Of a DNA stretch of 58,623 nucleotides, positions 1 through 8,430 are shown piece by piece. A program made the position numbers and the translations under genes. The stretch is from Nanobdellota archaeon. Its GTDB lineage: Archaea; Nanobdellota; Nanobdellia; Parvarchaeales; Parvarchaeaceae. Numbering within the stretch: position 1 is the first letter of the stretch; each line of letters begins with the position of its first letter. The notes beneath the pieces were generated by a model. That model was not told the origin of the DNA. It searched no databases and was given only the letters and a program-made list of their open reading frames with translations. The DNA is taken from positions 1 through 58,623 of the forward strand of contig JAJZIX010000005.1 of the NCBI GenBank assembly GCA_021810345.1, written 5' to 3'.

Positions 1-1
1 A

Positions 2-487
2 TCAAATGTGATCCATCCCTCTTATATAAGTCTTGTATACGCATTAGCATACTACAAAAGCATAACGCAGATTCCTATAGAGATAGATGTGATGACTCTA
101 AGGCAGCACCGGCGTCTTAATATAGAGGGTTTTAACGTACGATTCATAAAGTTAAAGCGCAGTAGGTTCTTTGGCTATAGAAACGACGAAGGAGTTTTCA
201 TTGCCGATCCGGAGAAGGCAATCCTTGACTGCCTGATGTTCAACGTGGATTTTTTCTATGTATTAGAAAGCTTCAAAAACCTTAAGAACGAATTGGATAT
301 CGCGAAGCTTAAAAGGTATGCAAAGACAATGGGTAGTGGAGCACTGATAAACCGTTTGGGATTCATGCTGGAAAGAGACGACATAAGCGCAGATGACTTG
401 CTCCCATACCGCTCCAAGACATATGTGCGTTTATCTGCAAACGCTCGCATAAAAGATGCAAAATGGAAGGTTCTGTATGCTGACTAA
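2..487 (+). CDS. AbiEi-like antitoxin of a type IV toxin-antitoxin pair (5' end cut off)
   Basis: The frame is open to the window edge, so the listed GTG start is only the first start codon visible and the N-terminal winged helix that AbiEi proteins carry is missing from view. What remains matches the AbiEi core: a YISLVYALAYY segment near the visible start, then an FNVRFIKLKRSRFFGY segment and an ADPEKAILDCL motif typical of the family. AbiEi proteins repress their own operon and counteract the AbiEii nucleotidyltransferase toxin. The end overlaps the next gene by 11 nt, the usual tight antitoxin-toxin arrangement. Family assignment is by motif recognition only. Confidence 0.75.
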   Translation, partial: SNVIHPSYISLVYALAYYKSITQIPIEIDVMTLRQHRRLNIEGFNVRFIKLKRSRFFGYRNDEGVFIADPEKAILDCLMFNVDFFYVLESFKNLKNELDIAKLKRYAKTMGSGALINRLGFMLERDDISADDLLPYRSKTYVRLSANARIKDAKWKVLYAD

Positions 488-1244
488 AAGTGAACTTTTG
501 GGATATAAGACCTGGCCCAATCGCTACCAGCTGGAGAAGGATTACTTGCAGTATGCGGTACTGCTTGAAATATTCAAGCGGTCCAAGGGAGGGCTAGTCT
601 TTAAAGGTGGAACTGCACTGCAAAAATGCTATGGGCTTGACCGCTTCTCCGAAGACCTCGATTTCACCACCGATTCTGCGGATGAAATAAGAAGAGTAGA
701 AGACGGATTGCAAGGCATTAAGCAACTATACAATGCTACTTTCAAAAGAACTGAAAATGAGCAGTCAGCATTATTTAACCTCAAGATCGAAGGACCACTA
801 TTTGAAAAACAGCAGTCGATACAGACCATAATTATAGAAATAAGCAAAAGGGAGAAGACCCTGAGGAAACCAATGCTTATTCGACTAATACCCAAATACC
901 GTGACTTGGAGGCACAATTAGTGGTAGTGATGGATAAGGATGAGATATTAGCAGAGAAAACAAGGGCGCTTCTCACAAGAAGGCGGCCACGGGATCTCTA
1001 TGATACATACTTCCTATTGAATAAAGGCGCAAAAATAGATTTTGAATTGATCAACAAGAAACTCGAATACTACTCTACAAAATTTGACTTTGCCGTTTTG
1101 ACTGCTAGGATAACCGATTTGAAAGCGGAATGGGACAAAGAACTTGGGATACTTATGGAGCATCCGCCAGACTTTGAAGTGACGGCAGAATTCGTCTTGG
1201 AGTCCTTTAAGTCGGATTTTGGTAAAATAAACCTTTATAAATAG
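477..1244 (+). CDS. AbiEii/AbiGii-family nucleotidyltransferase toxin
   Basis: The 255-residue protein has the DUF1814-type nucleotidyltransferase signature: a GGTALQKCYGL segment followed by RFSEDLDF, giving the metal-binding acidic pair, and a later RRRPRDLYDTYFLL motif. Family members are NTP transferases that block growth unless neutralised by AbiEi; some modify tRNA acceptor ends. I chose the ATG at 477 instead of 456 because it begins directly at MLTKSELL and overlaps the antitoxin stop, as in other AbiE operons. No obvious motif is lost, so the toxin looks intact. A TATA-like box for the next gene lies inside its last codons. Confidence 0.82.
   Translation: MLTKSELLGYKTWPNRYQLEKDYLQYAVLLEIFKRSKGGLVFKGGTALQKCYGLDRFSEDLDFTTDSADEIRRVEDGLQGIKQLYNATFKRTENEQSALFNLKIEGPLFEKQQSIQTIIIEISKREKTLRKPMLIRLIPKYRDLEAQLVVVMDKDEILAEKTRALLTRRRPRDLYDTYFLLNKGAKIDFELINKKLEYYSTKFDFAVLTARITDLKAEWDKELGILMEHPPDFEVTAEFVLESFKSDFGKINLYK
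1234..1243 (+). promoter_or_regulatory. TATA-like box for the small zinc protein gene
   Basis: TTTATAAATA overlaps the end of the AbiEii gene. By archaeal spacing it would place a transcription start near 1260, leaving a leader of about 100 nt before the start codon at 1357. That is long compared with the leaderless genes elsewhere in this window. Confidence 0.45.
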
Positions 1245-1247
1245 AAG

Positions 1248-1276
1248 CTTTCATAGTAATGTATAAAGTATGAAAG
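1248..1276 (+). promoter_or_regulatory. Inverted repeat at the predicted transcription start of the zinc protein gene
   Basis: CTTTCATA at 1248-1255 is an exact inverted match to TATGAAAG at 1269-1276, and a further CTTTC at 1281-1285 can pair with the same GAAAG. The repeat sits just after the TATA-like box and spans the predicted start of transcription. It could be a repressor operator or, if transcribed, an mRNA leader hairpin with two exclusive pairings. Confidence 0.4.
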
Positions 1277-1356
1277 ATAGCTTTCTTTTGGAGATTTAAT
1301 ACGAAATTAAACCCTCTACTTGAAATGCTGCTATTCGTACTATAGGAGGAAAAAAG

Positions 1357-1494
1357 ATGGCAAGATTCGAAAGACGAATGTACAAAGCCACCTGTTCCGA
1401 TTGCGGTAAAGAGACGGAAGTCCCTTTTCAGCCACAGGAAGGCAGGCCAGTATATTGCAGAGATTGCTACGCTAAAAGAAAGGGCATGCAGTAA
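1357..1494 (+). CDS. Small CxxC-x17-CxxC zinc-binding protein (45 aa)
   Basis: This gene is too short for the ORF track. It starts at ATG 1357 behind a strong ribosome-binding site (TAGGAGGA), which is unusual in this window. The protein has two cysteine pairs, TCSDCG near residue 13 and YCRDCY near residue 34, with 17 residues between them, matching the CxxC-x17-CxxC small protein family found in bacteria and archaea. It probably folds around one zinc ion, and similar knuckles bind nucleic acid or RNA polymerase. Function is unknown. It ends with a basic tail. Confidence 0.75.
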   Translation: MARFERRMYKATCSDCGKETEVPFQPQEGRPVYCRDCYAKRKGMQ

Positions 1495-1525
1495 ACTTTG
1501 AGATAGCGTTCTCACAGTTATAAAG

Positions 1526-1562
1526 TATTATAATTTTTTATTTTTTTATCCGTTTTTTTGTG
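1526..1562 (+). terminator. T-rich terminator after the zinc protein gene
   Basis: Three runs of T (TTTTTT, TTTTTTT, TTTTTTT) follow the stop codon by about 30 nt and precede the convergent end of lysS. Archaeal RNA polymerase terminates at such T runs without needing a hairpin. Confidence 0.5.
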
Positions 1563-1576
1563 CGTATTTGGTGTTT

Positions 1577-3013
1577 TTAATCCTCAATGGTCCTTAGTTG
1601 AGGGAAGGGTATGACTTCTTTTATCGATTTGGAGTTGGTTCCCAGCATCTGGAGCCTGTCTATACCTATCCCAAGCCCTCCTGCCGGTGGCATACCATAC
1701 CCTAAGGCCTCCACGAAATCCCTGTCGAATTCCTGTGTTTCGTCTATCCCTCTTTGTTTCCTCTCGGCCTCGACGTTGAACCTGCTTACCTGGTCGATTG
1801 GATCGTTGAGCTCGCTGAATGCGTTTACTATCTCTATCCCCGCGACGTATAGCTCAAACCTGTAGACAAATCGTTTGTCCTCTGGGATTTTTTTGGCCAA
1901 AGGTGATACCTCAATCGGGAACCTGGTTATAAATGTCGGCTGTACTATGTTGTCTGAGACCTTGTTTTCGAAAAGCTCATTTACCGCTTCTCCATACGAT
2001 GAAACCTTCGGATTAATGCCTTTTGCAGCCTCAATTATCTCACTTTCGCTTTTCAAGCCGGTGGCTTCCTTTACAGAGTCTTCCATTGTTTTTATTTGGA
2101 ACTTGGAGAAATCCAGCTCCCTATCCCCGAATTGTACTTTGTACGTATTGTTTGCAGAAAAGATGGCCTCCTTTATAAGCTCTTCACTTATCTCAAGCAT
2201 AGTCCCTAGATCACCATAGGCCTGATAAAGCTCCAACATCATAAATTCTGGATTGTGGCGGGTGTCCATCCCCTCGTTTCGGAAATCTTTGCTAATATCA
2301 AATATCTTCTCGAACCCGCCAACAAGCATCCTTTTTAGATAAAGTTCAGATGCTATTTTAAGGTAAAGGTCCCTATCCAAAGCGTTATAATGCGTCACAA
2401 ATGGTTTTGCATTGCCCCCTCCCGGTATCGACTGAAGCGTCGGTACAACAACCTCAATAAAGCCCTTTTTCTCCAATGTCTGCCTTATCTTAGAGACCAT
2501 GAGGCTCCCCTTTCTTATCTTTTCGCGTGATTCTGTGTTTATTATGAAGTCAAGGTACCTCTTCCTGTAGCGCTTTTCAGTGTCTTCAAGCCCGTACCAT
2601 TTTGAAGGCAGAGGCAGCAGCGACTTCGACAGCATCGTTATCTTCGAGGCTTGTACTGATATCTCGCCAGTCTTTGTCTTTACTACGCTGCCGTTGACCC
2701 CGATTATGTCGCCAGTGTCCAGGTTCTCAAGTATGAATTTTGAGCTGTCATCCAGCTCCTTATCAAGTATGTAGATTTGTATGTTCCCGCTCTCATCTGC
2801 GAGATCGAGGAAAACTAGCTTTCCATGGCTCCTTTTACCAATGACCCTGCCTGCGATTGATGCTTCTTTTCCTTCAAGTTTGTCAAAATTTTTCCTTATG
2901 TCTATGGAATTGTGTGATGTCTCGAATTTTGGCCCGTACGGTTCGTATCCGTTCGCCCGCAGGTTCTCGAGCTTTTTCAGCTTGTCAGAGTCGAATGAGA
3001 ATTCAAAGGCCAT
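1577..3013 (-). CDS. lysS: Lysyl-tRNA synthetase, class II
   Basis: This 478-residue enzyme charges tRNA-Lys. The N-terminal OB-fold anticodon-binding domain (about residues 45-140, with SIAGRVIGKRSHGKLVFLDL) is followed by the class II core. Motif 2 is seen as FRNEGMDTRHNPEF and motif 3 as GGLGIGIDRLQML near the C terminus. Length is normal for the family. Many archaea use the unrelated class I enzyme instead, so the class II form is informative about lineage. Its start overlaps the end of the upstream membrane-protein gene by 11 nt, suggesting shared transcription. Confidence 0.95.
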   Translation of the reverse strand: MAFEFSFDSDKLKKLENLRANGYEPYGPKFETSHNSIDIRKNFDKLEGKEASIAGRVIGKRSHGKLVFLDLADESGNIQIYILDKELDDSSKFILENLDTGDIIGVNGSVVKTKTGEISVQASKITMLSKSLLPLPSKWYGLEDTEKRYRKRYLDFIINTESREKIRKGSLMVSKIRQTLEKKGFIEVVVPTLQSIPGGGNAKPFVTHYNALDRDLYLKIASELYLKRMLVGGFEKIFDISKDFRNEGMDTRHNPEFMMLELYQAYGDLGTMLEISEELIKEAIFSANNTYKVQFGDRELDFSKFQIKTMEDSVKEATGLKSESEIIEAAKGINPKVSSYGEAVNELFENKVSDNIVQPTFITRFPIEVSPLAKKIPEDKRFVYRFELYVAGIEIVNAFSELNDPIDQVSRFNVEAERKQRGIDETQEFDRDFVEALGYGMPPAGGLGIGIDRLQMLGTNSKSIKEVIPFPQLRTIED

Positions 3014-4262
3014 ATAAAGGTATGAATGAGCTTGCGAATATCGCTGCTCCTATTATTATTGAATAAGCGAATACTGTCCTTCTCACGTGGCGGTCCTTTG
3101 ATATCAATCCTAGAAATGCCTTCTCAAGGACGCCTGCCGATATCGCCAGGCCTATCAGATATGCGACGTAACCGGCGCTCAGCTTATTCGCAAGGAAAAG
3201 CGTTCCGAGAGAAAAGGCCGCGCCAGCAACATTCACTATACCAGATATAAATATTGTAACTGGCAGTAGCGACGGAGCAAGGATCTGCGTCATCCTGGCG
3301 AATGTGAATATAAGGAAGAATATGGCCGCAAATTCGAGTGTCTGCTTTATTGGGAACGGGTTTCCGATGGACTTTAGCTTGTACCTGAATTTGTCCCTGC
3401 CTATAAACCATATGATTCCAAGCCCCACAAGTGACACGAGTATTATAGGAGCAAGGCTTGCCATCAATTTATACGACAGCGTCGAGAAGTATATCACTGC
3501 AAGGGCCTGCACTAGGACCATCGGCACATTGGATGAAAACAGTACGTTGTATACAATAGAATCAGCTATTTTCCTGCTTTTGGCTTTTATCTGCAGTAGC
3601 TTTAAGCTGACAACAGTTCCAGTTATCAGGCTGCCGATTACAGATGATAAAAAGATGCCAGCTTTGGATGATTTCAATATCAAGTACTGGAGGAAGAATA
3701 CTGCGCCGACTGTCGCGACTATGATCCAAAATTCAAACGGATTGAAGAAATTATATGGGCCGATGAATGAATTTGGGAACAGCGGCAGTATCACAAAAGT
3801 TATTATTAGGAGATTTATTGCAGCAAGGAGTTCGCTTTCTTTTATCTCAGATATTGCATGTATGAATTCGCGCTTATACATGCTTATCGCCGCAATTATT
3901 ACTGTAAGGGCTATTGCGTACATGTAAAACCCAAGCCCGACTAAAAGGCCTACAAAGAAGAGTATGAATGTGCTTACATAAGTTGTTGCACCCGGCGAGC
4001 CGGTTACCCTTATCTTCTCTATGTATATTGATGTTGTAATGACGATTATTGTGGCGACGGCCATTGCAATGGTAGCCGAACTTTGGGTTATATAATAGAA
4101 TAAGCTGAAAATGTATCCTAGCGTAGTTATGAATATTGCAGTCCTGAGGCCTACAAAGATCTTCACGCCCTTGATTTTCCTGTATTCGTTCTCCAGTCCT
4201 ACTATAGCGCCAAGTGCTATCGCCAGCAGCAGATAATACACCGGTGGAAGCTGTATTTGCAT
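3003..4262 (-). CDS. MgtC/SapB-family membrane protein with DUF4010-like C terminus
   Basis: The 419-residue protein is almost entirely hydrophobic, with roughly 11-12 predicted membrane spans. The N terminus has the MgtC hallmark ALGAIVGLENEYR followed by a GLRTAIFITTLG segment. The remaining spans resemble the DUF4010 domain that is often fused to MgtC. MgtC proteins influence magnesium homeostasis and ATP synthase activity in bacteria; the archaeal role is not established. It lies upstream of lysS and overlaps it, with no gap for a separate lysS promoter. Confidence 0.8.
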   Translation of the reverse strand: MQIQLPPVYYLLLAIALGAIVGLENEYRKIKGVKIFVGLRTAIFITTLGYIFSLFYYITQSSATIAMAVATIIVITTSIYIEKIRVTGSPGATTYVSTFILFFVGLLVGLGFYMYAIALTVIIAAISMYKREFIHAISEIKESELLAAINLLIITFVILPLFPNSFIGPYNFFNPFEFWIIVATVGAVFFLQYLILKSSKAGIFLSSVIGSLITGTVVSLKLLQIKAKSRKIADSIVYNVLFSSNVPMVLVQALAVIYFSTLSYKLMASLAPIILVSLVGLGIIWFIGRDKFRYKLKSIGNPFPIKQTLEFAAIFFLIFTFARMTQILAPSLLPVTIFISGIVNVAGAAFSLGTLFLANKLSAGYVAYLIGLAISAGVLEKAFLGLISKDRHVRRTVFAYSIIIGAAIFASSFIPLYGL

Positions 4263-4296
4263 CAGATTTATAGTAAATTGACATTAAAATAGTTAT

Positions 4297-5433
4297 TTAT
4301 TGGCCCGTCAGCGTGCTATAAGCTTCCATGAATCGGTCTGCCCTGTTCTCCCACGTGGAACCAGACAGCTCCCTGTAGGCCTCAGAAGACATTATCTCCT
4401 TTGCATGCGGGTACTTGAGCAGCCCGAGAATCGTGTCAGCCATGTAATTTGAGTCCCAGAAATTGACTTTTATCGTGTTCTTTATTATTTCGCTTGCTCC
4501 AGACTGCGCGGATATTATCGTTGGGGTTTTTGACGCGATGGCTTCCAGGGCAGTTATGCCGAATGGCTCGGATACAGAGGGCATCACAAATATCGAGGCT
4601 GCTGAATATAAGTATTCCATCTCCTCATCTGGCACTCTGCCCAAAAACAGCACCTTGTCTGCTAATCCGAGGTTTATTGATAGGTCTATAAGTGATTTTA
4701 GCTCCGGACCATCCCCGACTATGTACAGTAGCGCATCCTTGTCGTTTTCACTTACGATCTTGAACGCCCGTATCAGGTGATCCACGCCTTTTTGGATCGA
4801 AAGTCTGCCGACGTATAGTATCAGCTTTGACTCACGTTTGACGTTCACTTTTCCGAATTTTGTGAAGTCTATCGCATTGTAGATTACTCTTATTTTTGCT
4901 GGATCCGCGGAGTACATGCTTATCAGCTCCTGCTTCAGTCGTTCGCTTACCGCTATTATAAGATCTGCGCCATCAATAGCTGCTTTCTCCATCTTGCGTA
5001 TCACATCCCAAGGATTCCCTGCAGTTCTGTCATATTCCGTGCTATGCATCGTCAAGACGAGCGGCTTTTTGCTGGCTCTCTTGATCTCAAGCCCGGCCAT
5101 TGCGGTAAGCCAGTCATTAGCATGGATTATATCGAATTTTTTAGTAGCCGATATCCTGAGTGCGCCTTCGGTATAGCCTTTTATTTCGGAGAAAAGGTTA
5201 CCGTAGACAAGGCTTCCGATGCCGCCGGAAAATGTTGAGTAACTCCCTGTAAAGAAATCTACAGGCACGAAATCGAACTCAACACCATCGATGTTATAAT
5301 GTTCCTTGAAAGGTAGCAGAAGGTCTACTGAAACTCCTTTCTTTGCCAAAGCCTTCACAATTTCATAGGTGTGAGTTCCAAGCCCTCCTACAGAATTGGG
5401 GGGGAATTCCCACCCCAACATCAAAATCCTCAT
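4297..5433 (-). CDS. GT4-family glycosyltransferase (glycogen-synthase-like fold)
   Basis: The 378-residue protein has the two Rossmann domains of GT-B glycosyltransferases. The N-terminal domain starts WEFPPNSVGGLGTHTYEI, whose glycine-rich loop binds the nucleotide sugar. The C-terminal domain has YVGRLSIQKGVDHLI and the EPFGITALEA motif with the catalytic-site Glu residues of family GT4. Acceptor and sugar cannot be told from sequence; candidates are glycogen-like polymer, glycolipid or surface glycan synthesis. It is divergently arranged with the helicase gene across 63 nt. Confidence 0.85.
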   Translation of the reverse strand: MRILMLGWEFPPNSVGGLGTHTYEIVKALAKKGVSVDLLLPFKEHYNIDGVEFDFVPVDFFTGSYSTFSGGIGSLVYGNLFSEIKGYTEGALRISATKKFDIIHANDWLTAMAGLEIKRASKKPLVLTMHSTEYDRTAGNPWDVIRKMEKAAIDGADLIIAVSERLKQELISMYSADPAKIRVIYNAIDFTKFGKVNVKRESKLILYVGRLSIQKGVDHLIRAFKIVSENDKDALLYIVGDGPELKSLIDLSINLGLADKVLFLGRVPDEEMEYLYSAASIFVMPSVSEPFGITALEAIASKTPTIISAQSGASEIIKNTIKVNFWDSNYMADTILGLLKYPHAKEIMSSEAYRELSGSTWENRADRFMEAYSTLTGQ

Positions 5434-5496
5434 ATTACCAATAACCCGGTGCTATCTATAAGTTTTATAGCAGTAGTGTGTATATAAAACTATTTT

Positions 5497-7626
5497 ATGG
5501 AGAGGCTGGAGAATTTTAAGTTGCGGGTCCCAAATAGGGTCTATTCTGCTCTTGCTTCCAAAATAGCCGGTTTGCTGCTGCCACAGATTCTTGCAATAGA
5601 AGCCGGACTTTTCAAGGGAAAGAGCATACTTGTCTCAGCTCCCACAGCTTCAGGTAAAACACTGGTTGGGGAGATGGCAGCATTGAATGCGATATACAGC
5701 GGAAAAAAGGTGATATACGTCGCACCGCTCAAGGCGCTTCTATCCGAGAAATATGAGGAGTTCTCAAAGGATTACCCTGGTATAAAAACCACAATCTCAA
5801 TGGGCGACCTGACAGAAAATGACGTTAACCTCGACAAGAGCGATATGATATTTGTATCCACCGAGAAGCTTGATAGCCTGCTTCGTAACTCCAGCAAAGG
5901 AATAGTGAACGTCGGTTGCGTGATATACGACGAAATTCACTTGCTTGGGGACCCAGAGCGCGGACCCGCGCTTGAGTTTGTGATCTCCCTTAACAAGCGG
6001 CTTTACCCGAAAGCACAGATAATAGGCCTAAGCGCCACAATAGGCAACAGCGACGAGATTGCTGCATGGTTAGGCAGCGAGCTTGTGAAAACAGACTTCA
6101 GGCCGGTGAAGCTGGAGAAAAAGATTTACTTCGATAAGGAATTGGTAAATGGCAAAAAAGAGCGCGTGGACAACGTCGATGATCCCCTCTTAAATATAGT
6201 TATACACCTATTGAAGAACAGAAAGCAGGCACTGGTATTCTCGCAGACCAAGAAAACGGCCGTGTCAAACGCCAAATCCATATCGCAGTCGGTTGAAAAG
6301 TCACTCTCTGAGGAGGAAAAGAAGGAACTGAAAAAGCTATCTGCGGACATCCTGTACGCTCTGGACAGTCCGACGACTCAGTGCAGAGAGCTGTCGGATC
6401 TTGTTTTAAAGGGCGTGGCTTTCCACCACGCGGGCCTGGTATACAAGCAAAGGAAGCTTGTGGAGCAGTCTTTTAGGCAGGGCTTGATAAAGTTCATTGT
6501 TTCTACGCCAACACTGGCCTTAGGCGTTAATCTTCCTGCAAACACCGTGGTTATATCCTCAATTTACAGATACGGTACCTCAAGAATGGAGCTTTTGCCT
6601 GCTATGGAAGTGGCGCAGATGTCGGGCAGAGCCGGCAGGCCAAAGTATGACAAGGAGGGGACTTCAATAATAATCGCAAGGACGGAGAAAGAGCTTGAAA
6701 TCATTCGTGACAGATACATAGATGGCGGCATAGAGCCGGTGGAGTCTGGCTTCAACAACGAAGCTTCTCTGAGGAAGTATATACTCGCACTCGTCTGCTT
6801 TGAACCCAGAATCTCGGTTAAGGATTTGACAGACTTTTTTGACTCCACGTTTTATGGAAGCAGGGATTTCGCCTTTTCCTATAAGGTCAAGGAAGTGCTT
6901 GATTTCCTGGTCGATAAGAATTTCATCGAAAAAACAGGTTCTTCATTGGAGCCCACGGATATTGGAAGATTAATAAACAGACTCTACTTGGACCCATACA
7001 CAGGCCTTCTTTTCCTGGGCTTTTTGGAAAAAATGAAAAAAGGAATGGAGTACGATGATTTTAAGGCTCTTCATATAATATTCTGCAGTCAGGAATTTAA
7101 GTTTATAAGGATCTCTCAGCCGGAAGCCGCAAAGTATGAAGAAGACAGCTTTTCGATGAGTCTTCATATAGACGAATCGCTGGTTCCATATGATAGGTAC
7201 ATAGCAGCCATAAAGATGGCGAGAGTAATGGAGGAATGGATATCTGAAAAAAAGGAGGCGTTCATAGAGGAGGAGTATGGAGTGCTGCCAGGGGAGTTCT
7301 ATGGCCTTATTGAGAACGCGCGCTGGCTGCTTTATGCTCTTAGGGAGCTGGCCAGATTCTCGGGTGTAAAAGCAAGCGAATTCTCGAAGCTGTCAGTCAG
7401 GGTTACACATGGTATAAAGGAGGAGCTTCTCCCACTAATTTCGCTACCAAACATAGGGAGAGTAAGGGCAAGGCGGCTTTATGCAAATGGTATGAAGTCA
7501 GAGTCAGATATCAAGTCTAGCAGCCAGGAAAGGCTTGTCAAGCTGCTTGGTCAGGCTGTAGGAACAGATTTATACAAATACCTTCATAAAGATGATGTGC
7601 AACCGACACTAAAGGATGTAGTATGA
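5497..7626 (+). CDS. hel308: Hel308-type superfamily 2 DNA helicase
   Basis: The 709-residue protein has Ski2-like helicase motifs in order: Walker A APTASGKT (about 49-56), motif II DEIH (about 146), motif III SAT, a second RecA domain with FHHAGL and STPTLALGVNLPA, and motif VI QMSGRAGRP. The C terminus contains a helix-hairpin-helix-like stretch (SLPNIGRVRARRLYANGM), as in Hel308, which unwinds forked DNA at stalled replication forks. Length fits the archaeal family. Its end overlaps the next gene by 4 nt. A TTTTATAG box about 30 nt upstream of the ATG is the likely promoter. Confidence 0.9.
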   Translation: MERLENFKLRVPNRVYSALASKIAGLLLPQILAIEAGLFKGKSILVSAPTASGKTLVGEMAALNAIYSGKKVIYVAPLKALLSEKYEEFSKDYPGIKTTISMGDLTENDVNLDKSDMIFVSTEKLDSLLRNSSKGIVNVGCVIYDEIHLLGDPERGPALEFVISLNKRLYPKAQIIGLSATIGNSDEIAAWLGSELVKTDFRPVKLEKKIYFDKELVNGKKERVDNVDDPLLNIVIHLLKNRKQALVFSQTKKTAVSNAKSISQSVEKSLSEEEKKELKKLSADILYALDSPTTQCRELSDLVLKGVAFHHAGLVYKQRKLVEQSFRQGLIKFIVSTPTLALGVNLPANTVVISSIYRYGTSRMELLPAMEVAQMSGRAGRPKYDKEGTSIIIARTEKELEIIRDRYIDGGIEPVESGFNNEASLRKYILALVCFEPRISVKDLTDFFDSTFYGSRDFAFSYKVKEVLDFLVDKNFIEKTGSSLEPTDIGRLINRLYLDPYTGLLFLGFLEKMKKGMEYDDFKALHIIFCSQEFKFIRISQPEAAKYEEDSFSMSLHIDESLVPYDRYIAAIKMARVMEEWISEKKEAFIEEEYGVLPGEFYGLIENARWLLYALRELARFSGVKASEFSKLSVRVTHGIKEELLPLISLPNIGRVRARRLYANGMKSESDIKSSSQERLVKLLGQAVGTDLYKYLHKDDVQPTLKDVV

Positions 7627-8234
7627 AATTACTAGCAGCTTCTGATTTGCATGGGGACGTTGGCGCAGCTGAAAAGCTGGCTAAAAAAGCCAAAGATGAA
7701 AAGGTAGACCTTGTAATACTTGCTGGGGATCTCTCTATATTTGGAGAGGGCCTTGAGGGGCTGCTGAAGCCGTTCAAGAATGCGAACAAGAAGGTAGCGT
7801 TGATACCCGGAAACCATGACAGCGAAGCCGACATATTCCTACTAAAGCAAAGATATTCAGACATGGTTTATGACATGCATAATTACGCATTCAAAATAGG
7901 AGACGTGGGATTTTTCGGCTGCGGACTTGCAAACATAGGTCCTAATGAGCTTTCAGAGCCAGAAATAAGAAGAAAGATAGAGAATTCCTTCAAGTACATT
8001 GAGGGGGCAAAAAAGAAGGTCATGGTGGTACACGTTCCTCCGTATCAAACCAAGCTAGACAAGCTCGGCGCTAACATAAATGTAGGCAGTACAGCAGTGC
8101 GCGAAATGATAGAAAAGCTGAGACCGAACAAATGCATATGCGGGCACATACATGAGACTTTTGGGCTTGAGGATAAGCTTGGAAACACTGATATAGTGAA
8201 TGCCGGCCCCAAAGGGAAAATCATAGTAATCTAA
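7623..8234 (+). CDS. Calcineurin-like metallophosphoesterase
   Basis: The 203-residue protein shows the metal-binding motifs of the family in order: DLHGD (residues 8-12), AGDLS, GNHDSEAD and a C-terminal GHIHETFG. These coordinate two metal ions for phosphoester hydrolysis. The substrate is not predictable; small archaeal members act on nucleotides or phosphodiesters. The ATG overlaps the hel308 stop (ATGA), so the two are translationally coupled, which weakly suggests a link to nucleic-acid metabolism. Confidence 0.88.
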   Translation: MKLLAASDLHGDVGAAEKLAKKAKDEKVDLVILAGDLSIFGEGLEGLLKPFKNANKKVALIPGNHDSEADIFLLKQRYSDMVYDMHNYAFKIGDVGFFGCGLANIGPNELSEPEIRRKIENSFKYIEGAKKKVMVVHVPPYQTKLDKLGANINVGSTAVREMIEKLRPNKCICGHIHETFGLEDKLGNTDIVNAGPKGKIIVI

Positions 8235-8306
8235 GCATAAATATCAAGAGCGCCATATAACTTTTACAAGGGCCCATAGTCTAGCGGACAGGATCGATGG
8301 CTTCGA

Positions 8307-8324
8307 ATGCCACGGATGGAAGTA
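8307..8324 (+). other. Canonical tRNA intron (37/38) in tRNA-Arg(UCG)
   Basis: The 18-nt intron lies after A37. It forms a textbook bulge-helix-bulge: C32-U33-U34-C35 pairs with GAAG near the intron's 3' end, the 5' bulge is GA^A and the 3' bulge UA^A. The outer helix is the anticodon stem itself. Confidence 0.9.
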
Positions 8325-8339
8325 ACCATCTGACCTGGG

Positions 8340-8354
8340 TTAATAATACAGGAA
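8340..8354 (+). other. Non-canonical 15-nt intron in the T arm of tRNA-Arg(UCG)
   Basis: Sequence TTAATAATACAGGAA separates G53 from U54. Folding supports these splice sites over the two other registers that would give the same product. CCUG (48-51) pairs with CAGG in the intron, an outer UGA/UCA helix flanks it, and the cuts fall at GG^U and AA^U. No inner intron helix forms, so this is a relaxed motif with an A/U-only loop. Confidence 0.85.
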
Positions 8355-8430
8355 TTCAAATCCCAGTGGGCCCTTGTTTTTGTTGGACTAAAGTTTAAAT
8401 ACCACTTACAATCTATATCCATTCTGTACG

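Larger units (their letters stand above)
8270..8374 (+). tRNA. tRNA-Arg (anticodon UCG) with two introns
   Basis: The acceptor stem GGGCCCA/TGGGCCC closes the molecule; a D arm GTCT/GGAT and an anticodon stem GATGG/CCATC are present. The anticodon loop reads CTTCGA-A, giving U34-C35-G36 at 8303-8305. Reaching the stem partner requires removal of 18 nt between positions 37 and 38. The T stem CTGGG/CCCAG is also interrupted, by 15 nt between G53 and U54. Once both are removed, the mature tRNA is a normal 72-mer with T loop TTCAAAT. CCA is not encoded. A T run follows at 8374-8382. Confidence 0.93.

Noticed and set aside
1611-2219. ORFs on the plus strand within lysS (84 and 114 aa) and similar antisense ORFs elsewhere
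   Set aside because: They lie opposite a well-supported gene with clear domains, have Ser/Leu-rich composition typical of antisense frames and no motifs.
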